Shown here: positions 18,721 through 27,096 of the stretch, piece by piece
How positions within the stretch are numbered: the first letter of the stretch is position 1
Layout: each line of letters starts with the position of its first letter
DNA from: Oscillospiraceae bacterium
Lineage (GTDB): Bacteria; Bacillota; Clostridia; UMGS1810
DNA length: 64,000 bases
Assembly (NCBI GenBank): GCA_015068705.1
Contig: SVJZ01000001.1
Coordinates: 165,875-229,874, forward strand
Direction: 5' to 3'
Notes under the pieces: model-generated
What the model saw: only the letters and a program-made list of their open reading frames with translations
What the model was told of the DNA's origin: nothing
The model's database searches: none
Program-made: the position numbers and the translations under genes

Positions 18721-19584
18721 TTATCTGTCTCTGCTGATATCGCGGTGGGTCAATATTGCACGATACCCCTTGGACACCAGATATTTATACGCCTCATTTG
18801 CCAGGGTTACACTGCGGTGTTTTCCGCCGGTGCACCCGATGGAAATGGTAAGCTGACTCTTTCCTTCCTCAATATAATGCGGCATCAAAAAGCCCAGCAT
18901 ATCATTCATACGTTCGGTAAATTCCTTGGTCTGCGGCCACTGTTTTACATAACCCGAAACCCTCGCATCCAGTCCGGTCAGCGGTTTTAATTCGGGTACA
19001 TAAAACGGATTGGGCAAAAACCGCACATCAAACATGAGGTCTGAATCAAGCGGAATGCCGTATTTAAATCCAAATGACACCACATTCACCGACAGACTCT
19101 TTGCCTCGTCGTATTCCTGCTCAAACAAATTGGTGATATATTCCTTGAGGGTTTTTGCAGACATATCCGATGTATTTACCACATAGTCCGCCTTGCTGCG
19201 GATTTCTGCCAATAACTCACGCTCCTGCTCAATTCCCTCCAACAATCTTCCTTCCGTGGCAAGCGGATGTTTGCGCCGGGATTCTTTGTATCGTTTCACC
19301 AGAATTCCATCATCGGCATCCAAAAATAAAATTTCGCACTTGTTTCCTGCCTGCTCCAGTGCAGCGACACTGGAATATGCTTCCTTAAACAATTCACCGC
19401 CGCGCAGGTCAATGACAAATGCCACCTTGTCTATCTTGCTGTCCGACTGACTGCAAAGTTCTGCAAATTTGGAAAACAACATGGGCGGCATATTGTCGAT
19501 ACAATAATACCCCATATCCTCCAGAATACGGATTGCGGAGCTTTTTCCAGCACCCGACATACCGGTAATCACCACAAATTTCAT
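18721..19584 (-). CDS. rapZ: RNase adapter / nucleotide-binding protein RapZ (YvcJ)
   Basis: The 287-residue P-loop protein has Walker A (VITGMSGAGKSSA, residues 4-16), the C-terminal phosphate-binding segment SIGCTGGKHRSV near residue 247 and the typical YYCIDNMPP. In Proteobacteria RapZ senses glucosamine 6-phosphate and controls a small-RNA pathway; in Bacillota YvcJ is a nucleotide-binding protein with a less clear role. It is followed by yvcK and whiA, the usual trio. Confidence 0.95.
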   Translation of the reverse strand: MKFVVITGMSGAGKSSAIRILEDMGYYCIDNMPPMLFSKFAELCSQSDSKIDKVAFVIDLRGGELFKEAYSSVAALEQAGNKCEILFLDADDGILVKRYKESRRKHPLATEGRLLEGIEQERELLAEIRSKADYVVNTSDMSAKTLKEYITNLFEQEYDEAKSLSVNVVSFGFKYGIPLDSDLMFDVRFLPNPFYVPELKPLTGLDARVSGYVKQWPQTKEFTERMNDMLGFLMPHYIEEGKSQLTISIGCTGGKHRSVTLANEAYKYLVSKGYRAILTHRDISRDR

Positions 19585-19649
19585 CCTGCTGCCACCTCAA
19601 TTCTCTTTTTATCCATCGTATCTCATCCTGACCTTTTTCACCATCAGGT

Positions 19650-20555
19650 TTATCCCAGATATCTCACTTCCGGCTCCAACATGATTCCGGAATATGCATA
19701 CACCCGTTCTTTTACCTGCTCCATCAGGCGCAACACATCCTCACAGGAGGCGTTTCCAAGATTTACAATAAAGCCGCAATGTTTTTCAGACACCGCCGCA
19801 TCGCCTACCGAAAATCCACGCAATCCTGCATCGTCAATCAATTTTGCCGCAAACGCACCCTCGGGGCGCTTAAACGCACTGCCTGCACTGGGAAATTCCA
19901 ATGGCTGTTTTTCCCGACGTGCGGCATTGAGTTCGCTCATTTTTGCGTAGATGTCATCCCGCTCCCCTTCCGAAAGAGTAAGACAGGAGGTTAATACCAC
20001 ATCCCCCTCGCCAAACACGCTTTTGCGATAGCCAAATCCGTGCGCGTCCCCATGCAATTCTATGATTTCTCCATTCCGATTGACAAACCGGGTGGAGGTT
20101 ACCACCTGACACATTTCTCCGCCATACGCGCCTGCGTTCATCACCACTGCACCACCCAGCGTGCCGGGAATGCCCGAGGCAAATTCCAGACCGGAGAGCG
20201 AATGTTCTGCTGCAAGATTTGCAACGCGGGAAAGCAACACGCCCGCCTGAGCAGTAATCACATTACCATCCACACGGGTTTGCGAAAAGTTTTTTCCGAT
20301 TTTTACCACCACACCGCGCAGACCATCATCGCTGACCAACAGATTGGAACCATTTCCAATCAGGTGGCACGGAATATCATTCTCCCTTGTAAAGCGTATA
20401 ACCCCTGCAATCTGCTCCTCGGTGGCAGGCAACGCCAAAACATCTGCCGGACCGCCAATCCGAAAGGAGGTGTGTTCCTTCATGGGTGCCTGTTCTATCA
20501 GTGCACCGGGCGGAAGTATTTCACCAAGCCGCGATACCATCTGTGTCCCTTTCAA
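19650..20555 (-). CDS. murB: UDP-N-acetylenolpyruvoylglucosamine reductase
   Basis: This FAD-dependent reductase makes UDP-MurNAc for peptidoglycan. The 301-residue protein has the FAD-binding motifs SFRIGGPADVL, LIGNGSNLLVSDDGLRGVV, SGIPGTLGGAVVMNAGAYGG and the C-terminal PSAGSAFKRPEG and GDAAVSEKHCGFIVN, so it is a short type II MurB. TTG at 20555 has GGAGGGG 6 nt upstream. ATG at 20540 with AAAGGG is a plausible second start. It lies next to rapZ and yvcK, which also bear on UDP-GlcNAc use. Confidence 0.96.
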   Translation of the reverse strand: MKGTQMVSRLGEILPPGALIEQAPMKEHTSFRIGGPADVLALPATEEQIAGVIRFTRENDIPCHLIGNGSNLLVSDDGLRGVVVKIGKNFSQTRVDGNVITAQAGVLLSRVANLAAEHSLSGLEFASGIPGTLGGAVVMNAGAYGGEMCQVVTSTRFVNRNGEIIELHGDAHGFGYRKSVFGEGDVVLTSCLTLSEGERDDIYAKMSELNAARREKQPLEFPSAGSAFKRPEGAFAAKLIDDAGLRGFSVGDAAVSEKHCGFIVNLGNASCEDVLRLMEQVKERVYAYSGIMLEPEVRYLG

Positions 20556-20593
20556 TCCGTCCCCTCCGTTTCTGCGTTTTTCTCATTATGGAT

Positions 20594-20625
20594 ATGTGAT
20601 GCAGGCATTCACACCTGCATCACAT
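20594..20625 (-). repeat. 12-bp perfect inverted repeat between the ROK kinase gene and murB
   Basis: ATGTGATGCAGG (20594-20605) and CCTGCATCACAT (20614-20625) pair perfectly around an 8-nt loop. No T-run follows on the - strand, so it is not a standard terminator. It may be an mRNA stability or processing hairpin, or a protein-binding site. Confidence 0.7.
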
Positions 20626-20637
20626 GAATAGTCAAAA

Positions 20638-21585
20638 TTATTTTCCCAAAAATGCCGCTCCCACAATACCTGCATCGTTGCCAAGCTTGGCAATGCGGAT
20701 ATCGGTTGCAGGCACAGTACCTGCGCCATATACATATTTATCGGCATATTCGCGTATGGGAAGCAGGAGGTTATCCCCCTCTTTGCTGATACCTCCGCCA
20801 ATGAGCACCACATGGGGGCGCAGGGTATTGATGATATCCACAATTCCCTCTGCGACATAGCGGATATAATTGTTCTTTACCTCGGTACCCACTGCATCAC
20901 CTGCGCGGTCTGCATCAAATGCAGTTCTTCCACTCGCCTTGCCGCCATTTTCTGCTACCATCTTTGCCACCAGTGAATCGGGGTGTTGCTTTGCTGCACG
21001 CTCGGTATCACGGATGAGCGCCGTTGCCGAAGCATACGCCTCCCAGCAACCCTTTCTGCCACAAGTACAATCCTCGCCGTCTGTATGAAGCATGGTGTGA
21101 CCCAACTCGCCTGCCACACCGTTAAACCCGGTAAAAATCCGTCCATCAATGATAATGCCGCTGCCCACGCCCGTTCCGAGGGTTACCGCAACCATACTGG
21201 TAGCCTCGGGATCGTCCAGTGCAAAATACTCTCCCAATGCGGCACAGTTTGCGTCGTTGCCCACAAAAACAGGTAGGTCAATGTGCTTGCGCACCTCATC
21301 TGCAATGGGTGCGTCGCTCATATTGATATTGTTGGAATAATACACCACACCATTTTTGTCGTCCACCGAGCCGGGGCAACCGATGCCGATGCACTTGCAT
21401 TCATCCACGGTATGACCGCTCTGCTCCAACACCTTTCCAATGAGGGTTGCCATATCCTCTGCGATGGCTATGTAGCCCTCCTGCGCACGGGTGGGCATGC
21501 TGTCTTTTGCTACAATATTGCCATTCTCGTCCACCAGACCCACCTTAATGCCGGTACCACCGAGATCTACTCCGATATAAAACAT
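20638..21585 (-). CDS. ROK-family glucokinase
   Basis: The 315-residue sugar kinase of the ASKHA fold has the phosphate motif YIGVDLGGTGIKVGLV, the GNDANCAALGEY segment, GTGVGSGIIIDG, and the ROK zinc signature EL.GH followed by CTCGRKGCWE. These fit bacterial ROK glucokinases that make glucose 6-phosphate. It shares an operon with HPr kinase (hprK), so uptake control and phosphorylation of glucose are co-expressed. N-acetylmannosamine or another hexose remains possible. AGGAGGAG precedes the ATG. Confidence 0.9.
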   Translation of the reverse strand: MFYIGVDLGGTGIKVGLVDENGNIVAKDSMPTRAQEGYIAIAEDMATLIGKVLEQSGHTVDECKCIGIGCPGSVDDKNGVVYYSNNINMSDAPIADEVRKHIDLPVFVGNDANCAALGEYFALDDPEATSMVAVTLGTGVGSGIIIDGRIFTGFNGVAGELGHTMLHTDGEDCTCGRKGCWEAYASATALIRDTERAAKQHPDSLVAKMVAENGGKASGRTAFDADRAGDAVGTEVKNNYIRYVAEGIVDIINTLRPHVVLIGGGISKEGDNLLLPIREYADKYVYGAGTVPATDIRIAKLGNDAGIVGAAFLGK

Positions 21586-21607
21586 ATATATTCTCCTCCT
21601 AAAATGT

Positions 21608-22339
21608 TCATTCTATTTTTTCCCGTCCGGGACGTTGATTGAGATATTCCATCACACGCCCAGCGGATAAGTTCAAAATCAACTCCTGCGGAAAATCCAG
21701 TTCGGAAAGCATCCTTTCCACATTCGGAACTCTTCCCACATCATAGCTGACGTGCGCATCGGTATTGACTGCAATATACACGCCCAGTTCTTTACACTTT
21801 TTGGCAATTTCCACACACCGCGCAACATTATCGGGGCGAACAACAAAAGTGTGCTCATTGATTTCGATGATTTTATTTTTTTCCTTTGCCAGACCGATTA
21901 CGGTATCCAGATCATAGAGAAAATTGGGATTTCCGCTGTGCCCCAAAATGTCCACATACGGATTTTCCAGTACCGCGCAGTAGGCACGGGTATTCTCCTC
22001 CACCGTTCCGCTCTCGATCAACGGACCATGCACGCTCGCTACACAGATATCCAGTTGCCGCAAGACTCCGTTGCTCATATCCATCTTGCCATCCAAGCCG
22101 ATAATATTTGCCTCGGTGCCGCGAAGCACCGTTACCCCCTCCATCACACGGGGCAACGCATCCATGTTTGTAAAAAACCACAGATGCGGAGAGCCGGGCA
22201 TATTGATGCCGTGGTCGGTCAGGGCAATGATTTCAAGACCTGCCTTGTATGCAGCACATGCCATCTCCTGTGGGGTGGAATATGCATGTCCGGATGCAAG
22301 CGTATGCGTGTGCAAATCTGCTTTGAGTTGTAACTTCAC
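21608..22339 (-). CDS. PHP-domain phosphatase, YcdX type
   Basis: The 243-residue PHP metallohydrolase shows the metal ligands DLHTHTLASGHAYS (residues 8-21), ALTDHG, RGTEANI, ASVHGP, LGHSGN and the terminal NTDAHVSYDVG. YcdX-like proteins use three metals and act on phosphate esters; the substrate here is unknown. GTG at 22339 is preceded by AAGGAAG at 8 nt. It lies between hprK and the ROK kinase gene, 33 and 22 nt away. Confidence 0.88.
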   Translation of the reverse strand: MKLQLKADLHTHTLASGHAYSTPQEMACAAYKAGLEIIALTDHGINMPGSPHLWFFTNMDALPRVMEGVTVLRGTEANIIGLDGKMDMSNGVLRQLDICVASVHGPLIESGTVEENTRAYCAVLENPYVDILGHSGNPNFLYDLDTVIGLAKEKNKIIEINEHTFVVRPDNVARCVEIAKKCKELGVYIAVNTDAHVSYDVGRVPNVERMLSELDFPQELILNLSAGRVMEYLNQRPGREKIE

Positions 22340-22372
22340 CCAAACAACTTCCTTTCCGCTTTTCCAATCGAA

Positions 22373-23323
22373 TTATTCTTCTTCCAGCTCATTTTCCTGC
22401 ATTTCTGCCATCAAGCGATTGTTGAGTGCCTCGGCAGCGTTATAACCCATCCGTTTCTGGCGGTTGTTCATGGCGGCAATCTCCACAATAATGGCAAGAT
22501 TTCGTCCGGGTTTTACCGGTACGGTGAGGGATGGAATCTGCAATCCCAGAATATCGGTATATTCGGTGCTCAACCCCAACCGGTCATACTGCTTGCCGTC
22601 CTGCCACAACTCCAGATGGATAATCATATCAATTTTTTCGGTATCCTTTACCGCACCCATACCAAAGATACGTTTTACATCAATGATACCGATACCACGA
22701 AGTTCAATAAAGTGGCGGATAATCTCGGGGGCGCTTCCCACCAATGACTTGTCGGATACCCGCTTGATTTCTACCGCATCGTCTGCAACCAGGCGGTGAC
22801 CACGTTTTACCAATTCAATGGCAGTTTCGCTCTTTCCAACGCCAGAATCGCCCAACAGCAAAACACCTTCGCCGTAAACTTCTACCAACACACCATGACG
22901 TGTAATGCGCGGTGCAAGACAGATATTCAAGTAAGAAATCAGCGCACTCATAAAGCGCGAAGTGGTCATTTCGATACGAAACAGAGGCGTATCATACTCG
23001 TTGGCAAGCTCCACCATCTCCTGCGGCACACGCAGATTACGGGTAATGATGATGCAGGGCAACCCTGTTTTAAAAAGTCTGTCCAGCATACGCACCCGTT
23101 TTTCATGGGTCATGCGTTCCAGATAGGAAATCTCCACCCGACCCACAATCTGAACACGGCGGTTATCAAAATAATCAAAATAACCTGCAATCTGCAAACT
23201 GGGACGATTGATTTCATTACTGACGATATACCTTCCGCGCATATCCGACACTTTATTCACCAGTTTGAGATTAAATTCATTCATTACGTCGATGAGGCTA
23301 ACCCGAAATTTTTCTTCTGCCAA
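22373..23323 (-). CDS. hprK: HPr kinase/phosphorylase
   Basis: The 316-residue bifunctional enzyme phosphorylates and dephosphorylates HPr Ser46 and so sets carbon catabolite repression. The N-terminal domain (RVSLIDVMNEFNLKLV) is followed by the P-loop LLLGDSGVGKSETAIELVKRGH near residue 155 and the HprK signature ELRGIGIIDVKRIFGMGAV. Only a TTG (23323) fits as start: AAGGGGGTG lies upstream and no ATG or GTG is available before the domain begins. It is first in a seven- to eight-gene operon ending with dnaE. Confidence 0.96.
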   Translation of the reverse strand: MAEEKFRVSLIDVMNEFNLKLVNKVSDMRGRYIVSNEINRPSLQIAGYFDYFDNRRVQIVGRVEISYLERMTHEKRVRMLDRLFKTGLPCIIITRNLRVPQEMVELANEYDTPLFRIEMTTSRFMSALISYLNICLAPRITRHGVLVEVYGEGVLLLGDSGVGKSETAIELVKRGHRLVADDAVEIKRVSDKSLVGSAPEIIRHFIELRGIGIIDVKRIFGMGAVKDTEKIDMIIHLELWQDGKQYDRLGLSTEYTDILGLQIPSLTVPVKPGRNLAIIVEIAAMNNRQKRMGYNAAEALNNRLMAEMQENELEEE

Positions 23324-23347
23324 AACGACACCCCCTTATTCTCCTCT

Positions 23348-23376
23348 ATTATATAACATTTTAGCCCCAATTGAAA
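23348..23376 (-). promoter_or_regulatory. Promoter of the hprK operon
   Basis: On the - strand TTTCAA (23376-23371), 17 nt, then a perfect TATAAT (23353-23348), 25 nt before the TTG start. The -35 is weak, the -10 perfect. Confidence 0.6.
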
Positions 23377-23425
23377 GACATTTTTTGAAAAATTGAAAAA
23401 ATATTACACTTTTTTCAAAAAAGCC

Positions 23426-23454
23426 TTGCAAAATGATTTGGTTTCTGCTAAAAT
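23426..23454 (+). promoter_or_regulatory. Promoter of rpmB
   Basis: TTGCAA (23426-23431), a 17-nt spacer and TAAAAT (23449-23454) lie 46 nt before the rpmB ATG. Confidence 0.75.
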
Positions 23455-23500
23455 ATATATTGTTTTGTGATTTGGACTATCTACAGGAGGTGTAAAATAG

Positions 23501-23689
23501 ATGGCAAAATGTGAAATTTGTGGAAAAGGTGTAACCTTCGGTATTAAGGTTTCCCACTCGCACAGAAGATCCAACCGCACCTGGAAACCGAATGTGCGCT
23601 CGGTTAAAGCGGTTGTAAACGGAACCCCCAAGACACTCAAGGTTTGCACCCGGTGCCTGCGTTCCAACAAAGTTGAGCGTGCAATCTAA
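23501..23689 (+). CDS. rpmB: 50S ribosomal protein L28
   Basis: A 62-residue L28 protein (MAKCEICGKGVTFGIKVSHS, then RRSNRTWKPN) keeps the four cysteines of the zinc-binding form (CEIC near residue 4 and CTRC near residue 51). AGGAGGTG lies 8 nt before the ATG. It is a single-gene unit flanked by its own promoter and a strong palindromic terminator, convergent with the tiny spoVM gene. Confidence 0.98.
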   Translation: MAKCEICGKGVTFGIKVSHSHRRSNRTWKPNVRSVKAVVNGTPKTLKVCTRCLRSNKVERAI

Positions 23690-23700
23690 TTGAATAACAA

Positions 23701-23741
23701 AAAACAAAGAAGAAGTATGCATACTTCTTCTTTGTTTTTTT
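23701..23741. terminator. Bidirectional terminator between rpmB and spoVM
   Basis: A 19-bp perfect palindrome (23701-23719 with 23720-23738, core GAAGAAGTATGCATACTTC) is flanked by A-rich and T-rich tracts, giving a T-run on either strand. Confidence 0.93.
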
Positions 23742-23754
23742 ATGCGCAAGTTTA

Positions 23755-23826
23755 CTATGTAATCTTAAATATCCGTTTCAATACACCGCCCCAGAATTTC
23801 GGCATCTTCAGCACAACCACCTTCAT
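23755..23826 (-). CDS. spoVM: Stage V sporulation protein M (SpoVM)
   Basis: The 23-residue peptide begins MKVVVLKMPKFWGGVLKRIF. It aligns without gaps to Bacillus subtilis SpoVM: Met1-Lys2, Lys7, Pro9-Lys10-Phe11, Gly13-Gly14 and a basic residue near 17 are shared. SpoVM is an amphipathic peptide that recognises the curved forespore membrane and anchors SpoIVA, the coat base. The ribosome site AAGGAGGTGA is a perfect anti-16S match just upstream of the ATG. Its position beside rpmB is the same neighbourhood as in Bacillus. It is far too short for ordinary gene finders. Confidence 0.92.
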   Translation of the reverse strand: MKVVVLKMPKFWGGVLKRIFKIT

Positions 23827-23864
23827 TTTCCCTCACCTCCTTTTTGGTCGTCCGTGCACCTGCC

Positions 23865-23908
23865 CGGCACACCAAGCGGAAAGGAATCCCTCTCCGCTCT
23901 GCGTGCCG
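23865..23908 (-). repeat. Nested hairpin in the spoVM leader
   Basis: CGGCAC (23865-23870) pairs with GTGCCG (23903-23908), and inside it AGCGGA (23875-23880) pairs with TCCGCT (23893-23898). There is no T-run. It lies between the cysteine desulfurase stop and the spoVM ribosome site. A TTGACA at 23937-23932 just upstream could be a -35, but its -10 is poor. Confidence 0.5.
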
Positions 23909-23947
23909 TGATAGTTTATGATATGCGTTTTTGTCAAAAAGTGTGCA

Positions 23948-25087
23948 TTACCTCCGCGCCAACTCTGCGATTGCCCGTGCTGTCGATTTCATCTGTGCGA
24001 CAACCGAAAATGCGCCGGGCGATAGCCGCACCGTGCCCGTCCGGTCGGTACCGATGGTCTGGTGCGCGGTATATGCGCAGTGATATCCTGCACGACAGGC
24101 GATGCCATATCGTGCATCCAATTCATTAGCAATCTCCACACAGTCCATACCGTCTACCGTAAAAGACACCACTCCCGTACGCCCTGCAAGGGTGGGCAAC
24201 CCATGTATGCGCACCCCCCGTATGACAGATAAATCTTCCATCAGCATCCCTGCCATCCGTGCTTCGTGCGCACCGATTTGCTCCACCCCCACACGTTTTA
24301 AAAAGGTCACCCCTGCCAGCAGTCCACAAATACCCACCGCATTCAAGGTGCCGCTTTCGTATTTGTCGGGGCGTTCTTCGGGTTGCTCTTTTTGTTCGGA
24401 ATAACTCCCCGTACCACCTTGTTTCAGGCAATCCGGATTCACATGAGGGCGAATGCACAACACTCCCGTCCCTTGCGGTCCGTACAACCCTTTGTGTCCT
24501 GCAGCGGCAAGCATATCAATGTGCAATCGTTCCATATCAATCGGAATCACCCCTGCACTCTGTGCCGCATCCACCAGAAAGCATATCCCGTGTTTTTGCG
24601 CAATCTCCCCGATTTGTTCAATGGGATTGACCGTTCCGCACACATTGGATACATGGGTTGCCACAATCAATCTGGTATTGGCACGAATGAGCGACTCTAT
24701 CCGTTCGGGTTCCACATAGCCGTATATATTGCCCCGCGCCATCGAATAACGCACCCCTGCCGTGGTAAGTGCATGGATGGGACGCAGCACCGAATTGTGC
24801 TCCATAGAGGTAATCACGGCATGGTCGCCCGGTTTTAACATTCCCTTGATGGCAATATTGAGCGCCTCGGTGGCATTGGCAGTAAACACAACTCCGGCAG
24901 GATCTTCCGTGCCAAACAGCTCTGCAACCGCCTCGCGACAGGCGTATACCCGTTCGCTCACCTTCAGACTCATGGAATGCCCCGCCCGTCCCGGACTTGC
25001 TCCGTAACGATGCATGCACTCCAGCATTGCCGCCGCCATCCCACGCGGTTTTGGCCATGTGGTGGCACTGTTGTCCAGATATATCAT
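23948..25087 (-). CDS. Cysteine desulfurase-family aminotransferase (class V, EF2568-type)
   Basis: The 379-residue PLP enzyme opens MIYLDNSATTWPKP. It has FTANATEALNIAIKG, the PLP lysine in AGHKGLYGPQGTG (near residue 200) and the active-site cysteine region RAGYHCAY near 340. This pattern fits the subfamily called cysteine desulfurase family protein (TIGR01977-like), which frees sulfur or selenium from cysteine or selenocysteine. It is followed in transcription by spoVM and preceded by a DUF3343 gene 36 nt away, a pairing seen widely in Clostridia. The ribosome site is AAAGGA at about 10 nt. Confidence 0.9.
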   Translation of the reverse strand: MIYLDNSATTWPKPRGMAAAMLECMHRYGASPGRAGHSMSLKVSERVYACREAVAELFGTEDPAGVVFTANATEALNIAIKGMLKPGDHAVITSMEHNSVLRPIHALTTAGVRYSMARGNIYGYVEPERIESLIRANTRLIVATHVSNVCGTVNPIEQIGEIAQKHGICFLVDAAQSAGVIPIDMERLHIDMLAAAGHKGLYGPQGTGVLCIRPHVNPDCLKQGGTGSYSEQKEQPEERPDKYESGTLNAVGICGLLAGVTFLKRVGVEQIGAHEARMAGMLMEDLSVIRGVRIHGLPTLAGRTGVVSFTVDGMDCVEIANELDARYGIACRAGYHCAYTAHQTIGTDRTGTVRLSPGAFSVVAQMKSTARAIAELARR

Positions 25088-25123
25088 CCATCATCGTTCC
25101 TTTCACCGAAATGTTGCACGGTT

Positions 25124-25369
25124 TTAAAGCAAGCGGCTGTAATCCCGCTCATCAAATGCGCCCTTGGTGGACGCCCCCAGTTTTTTCACAAGATCCCACG
25201 CCTTTTGCAAATACTCCCGGCGCACCCGTACACAATAGCTGCAACCACCCGTTGCAATTGCCTTGGGTGTCTGGATTACATTTGCATGCACCCCGTATTC
25301 CCGTGCCAAAAGATACACCAAACGGTTTGCCGAGGTAATGGACGCAAGCAAAATGAGTACATTGTCCAT
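25124..25369 (-). CDS. DUF3343 protein, putative sulfur/selenium carrier
   Basis: An 81-residue single-domain protein (VLILLASITSANRLVYLLA, then TGGCSYCVRVRREYL). The conserved GCSYC motif has two cysteines that could hold a sulfane sulfur or selenium atom. DUF3343 proteins often sit next to EF2568-type desulfurases, as here, which suggests the pair donates and carries the chalcogen. The carrier role is inference. GGAGG lies upstream of the ATG. It is the first gene of the leftward pair, divergent from mreB. Confidence 0.85.
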   Translation of the reverse strand: MDNVLILLASITSANRLVYLLAREYGVHANVIQTPKAIATGGCSYCVRVRREYLQKAWDLVKKLGASTKGAFDERDYSRLL

Positions 25370-25502
25370 TGATTTTCTCCTCCCTTTTTTCGTTCAAACG
25401 TAATATTGTGCGGCAAACTGCCGTTATTATTTTATTCCGGCGCAAAGGAAATGGTTACCGCATTCATCCGGGGCAACTGTTTGAAAAATTTTCACATACA
25501 TA

Positions 25503-25531
25503 TTGATTTTGACACCAGATAATGGTAAAAT
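25503..25531 (+). promoter_or_regulatory. Promoter of mreB-fabZ
   Basis: TTGATT (25503-25508), a 17-nt spacer and TAAAAT (25526-25531) lie 57 nt before the mreB start. An overlapping TTGACA (25509-25514) has no -10 at a good distance. Confidence 0.75.
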
Positions 25532-25588
25532 AAATTATTATGTATGTGTATCAAACAATACACCGTACAAATGTAAAGGAGGTCTGCT

Positions 25589-26590
25589 ATGTTCTTCCGT
25601 AAATCACAGGACATCGGAATTGACCTTGGCACTGCATCTATTCTGGTTTACACAAAAGATCAAGGCATTGTGGTAAACGAACCATCGGTTGTAGCAATCG
25701 AAACGGCCACCAAGCGGCTGATTGCAGTCGGTCTGGAGGCACAGAGAATGCTCGGTCGCACACCGGATGAAATCACCGTCATTCGACCCTTGCGCGATGG
25801 TGTTATTTCGGACTACGAGTCCACCGAGTTGATGATTCGTTTTATTCTCGATAAGGTATGTAAAAAATCCTTTTTCAAACCCCGTGTGGTAGTATGCGTT
25901 CCCAGCATTGTTACCGAAGTGGAAAAAAAGGCGGTCATTGATGCCACCACAGGCGCAGGTGCGCGCATGGCGTACCTGATTGAAGAGCCCATTGCAGCGG
26001 CAATCGGCGCAGGGCTTGATATTGCGCGTCCAAACGGAAATATGGTGGTGGACGTAGGCGGCGGAACCACCGATATTGCGGTACTTTCTCTCGGCTCCAT
26101 GGTGGTACACGACTCCATCAAAATTGCTGGTGACGAATTTGACCAGGCAATCATCCGTTACATCCGCAAAAGACATAACGTGATTATTGGCGAAGCAACT
26201 GCCGGCGAGGTGAAAAAGGCGGTTGGATGCGTATATCCGGTAAGCCTTGGCGAATCGGTCCAGGTACGGGGGCGTTCCCTGCTCACCGGTCTGCCTACCG
26301 AGGTCACGGTTACCTCTGCCGAAATGCTGGATGCACTGCGCGAAGAAGGCGCCAGTATCGTAGAGGCGGTAAAGGGCGTTCTGGAACAAACCCCACCCGA
26401 GCTGATTGGCGACATCAGTACAAACGGCATTCTGCTCACCGGAGGCGGTGCAATGATTACCGGTCTGGATCGGTTGCTCTCTGCCGAAACAGGTCTGGAT
26501 GTGCAACTGGCAGAAGACCCCATCACCTGCGTGGTAAAGGGGACTGGACGTTCCTTGCGTCATCTGCGTGCCATGACCGGAAAAAAATAA
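25589..26590 (+). CDS. Rod-shape-determining protein MreB/Mbl (actin-like)
   Basis: The 333-residue actin homologue has the phosphate-1 motif [22 protein letters not shown], the catalytic region [18 protein letters not shown], the adenosine motif [14 protein letters not shown] and the [15 protein letters not shown] segment. It forms membrane-bound filaments that direct side-wall synthesis. mreC and mreD are not adjacent; the next gene is fabZ. This isolated context is typical of Mbl or MreBH paralogues, but the paralogue cannot be fixed from sequence alone. AAAGGAGGT precedes the ATG by 7 nt. Confidence 0.95.
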   Translation: MFFRKSQDIGIDLGTASILVYTKDQGIVVNEPSVVAIETATKRLIAVGLEAQRMLGRTPDEITVIRPLRDGVISDYESTELMIRFILDKVCKKSFFKPRVVVCVPSIVTEVEKKAVIDATTGAGARMAYLIEEPIAAAIGAGLDIARPNGNMVVDVGGGTTDIAVLSLGSMVVHDSIKIAGDEFDQAIIRYIRKRHNVIIGEATAGEVKKAVGCVYPVSLGESVQVRGRSLLTGLPTEVTVTSAEMLDALREEGASIVEAVKGVLEQTPPELIGDISTNGILLTGGGAMITGLDRLLSAETGLDVQLAEDPITCVVKGTGRSLRHLRAMTGKK

Positions 26591-26609
26591 ACCAAGGAGG
26601 TTACACACC

Positions 26610-27041
26610 ATGTTGGAAAACACCGATATTCAGGCAATCATCCCCCACCGCTATCCGTTTTTGCTGGTGGATCGTATCATTGAAATGGAAGAGGGGGTTC
26701 GTGCGGTCGGCATCAAAAACGTTACTGTCAATGAGCCGTTCTTTCAGGGGCATTTCCCCGGCTTCCCCATCATGCCCGGCGTTCTCATTTTGGAGGCACT
26801 GGCACAGACCGGTGCGGCAGCCATTCTTTCCAAAGAGGAAAACAAAGGGAAAATCGGCGTGTTTGCAGGGGTAAATAATTTCAAATTCAAAAAGCAGGTA
26901 TTCCCCGGCGACACCCTTCGTCTGGAAGCAGAAATCATCACCATGAAAATGAACATTGGCAAAGCAAATGCCCGTGCCTATGTGGGTGATAAACTTGCTG
27001 CCGGCGGCGAAATCACCTTCGCGATTGTGGATGGAAAGTAA
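26610..27041 (+). CDS. fabZ: 3-hydroxyacyl-[acyl-carrier-protein] dehydratase
   Basis: The 143-residue hotdog dehydratase of fatty-acid elongation has the catalytic histidine motif [13 protein letters not shown] and the second active-site region [25 protein letters not shown]. It begins 19 nt after mreB with AAGGAGGT upstream, so membrane lipid and shape genes share a transcript. No other fab genes are in the window. Confidence 0.97.
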   Translation: MLENTDIQAIIPHRYPFLLVDRIIEMEEGVRAVGIKNVTVNEPFFQGHFPGFPIMPGVLILEALAQTGAAAILSKEENKGKIGVFAGVNNFKFKKQVFPGDTLRLEAEIITMKMNIGKANARAYVGDKLAAGGEITFAIVDGK

Positions 27042-27053
27042 AAATAAGCATAT

Positions 27054-27084
27054 AAAAAAGCACTGCATATTGCAGTGCTTTTTT
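27054..27084. terminator. Terminator after fabZ
   Basis: AAAAAAGCACTGCA and TGCAGTGCTTTTTT form a long stem with a 3-nt loop and T-runs on both strands. Confidence 0.93.
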
Positions 27085-27096
27085 GTGTGCCAATAT

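Noticed and set aside
25604..26623. Long open frame opposite mreB (339 codons)
   Set aside because: It is the antisense shadow of mreB, which has clear actin motifs, a promoter and an RBS. The shadow has no domain and lacks an RBS.
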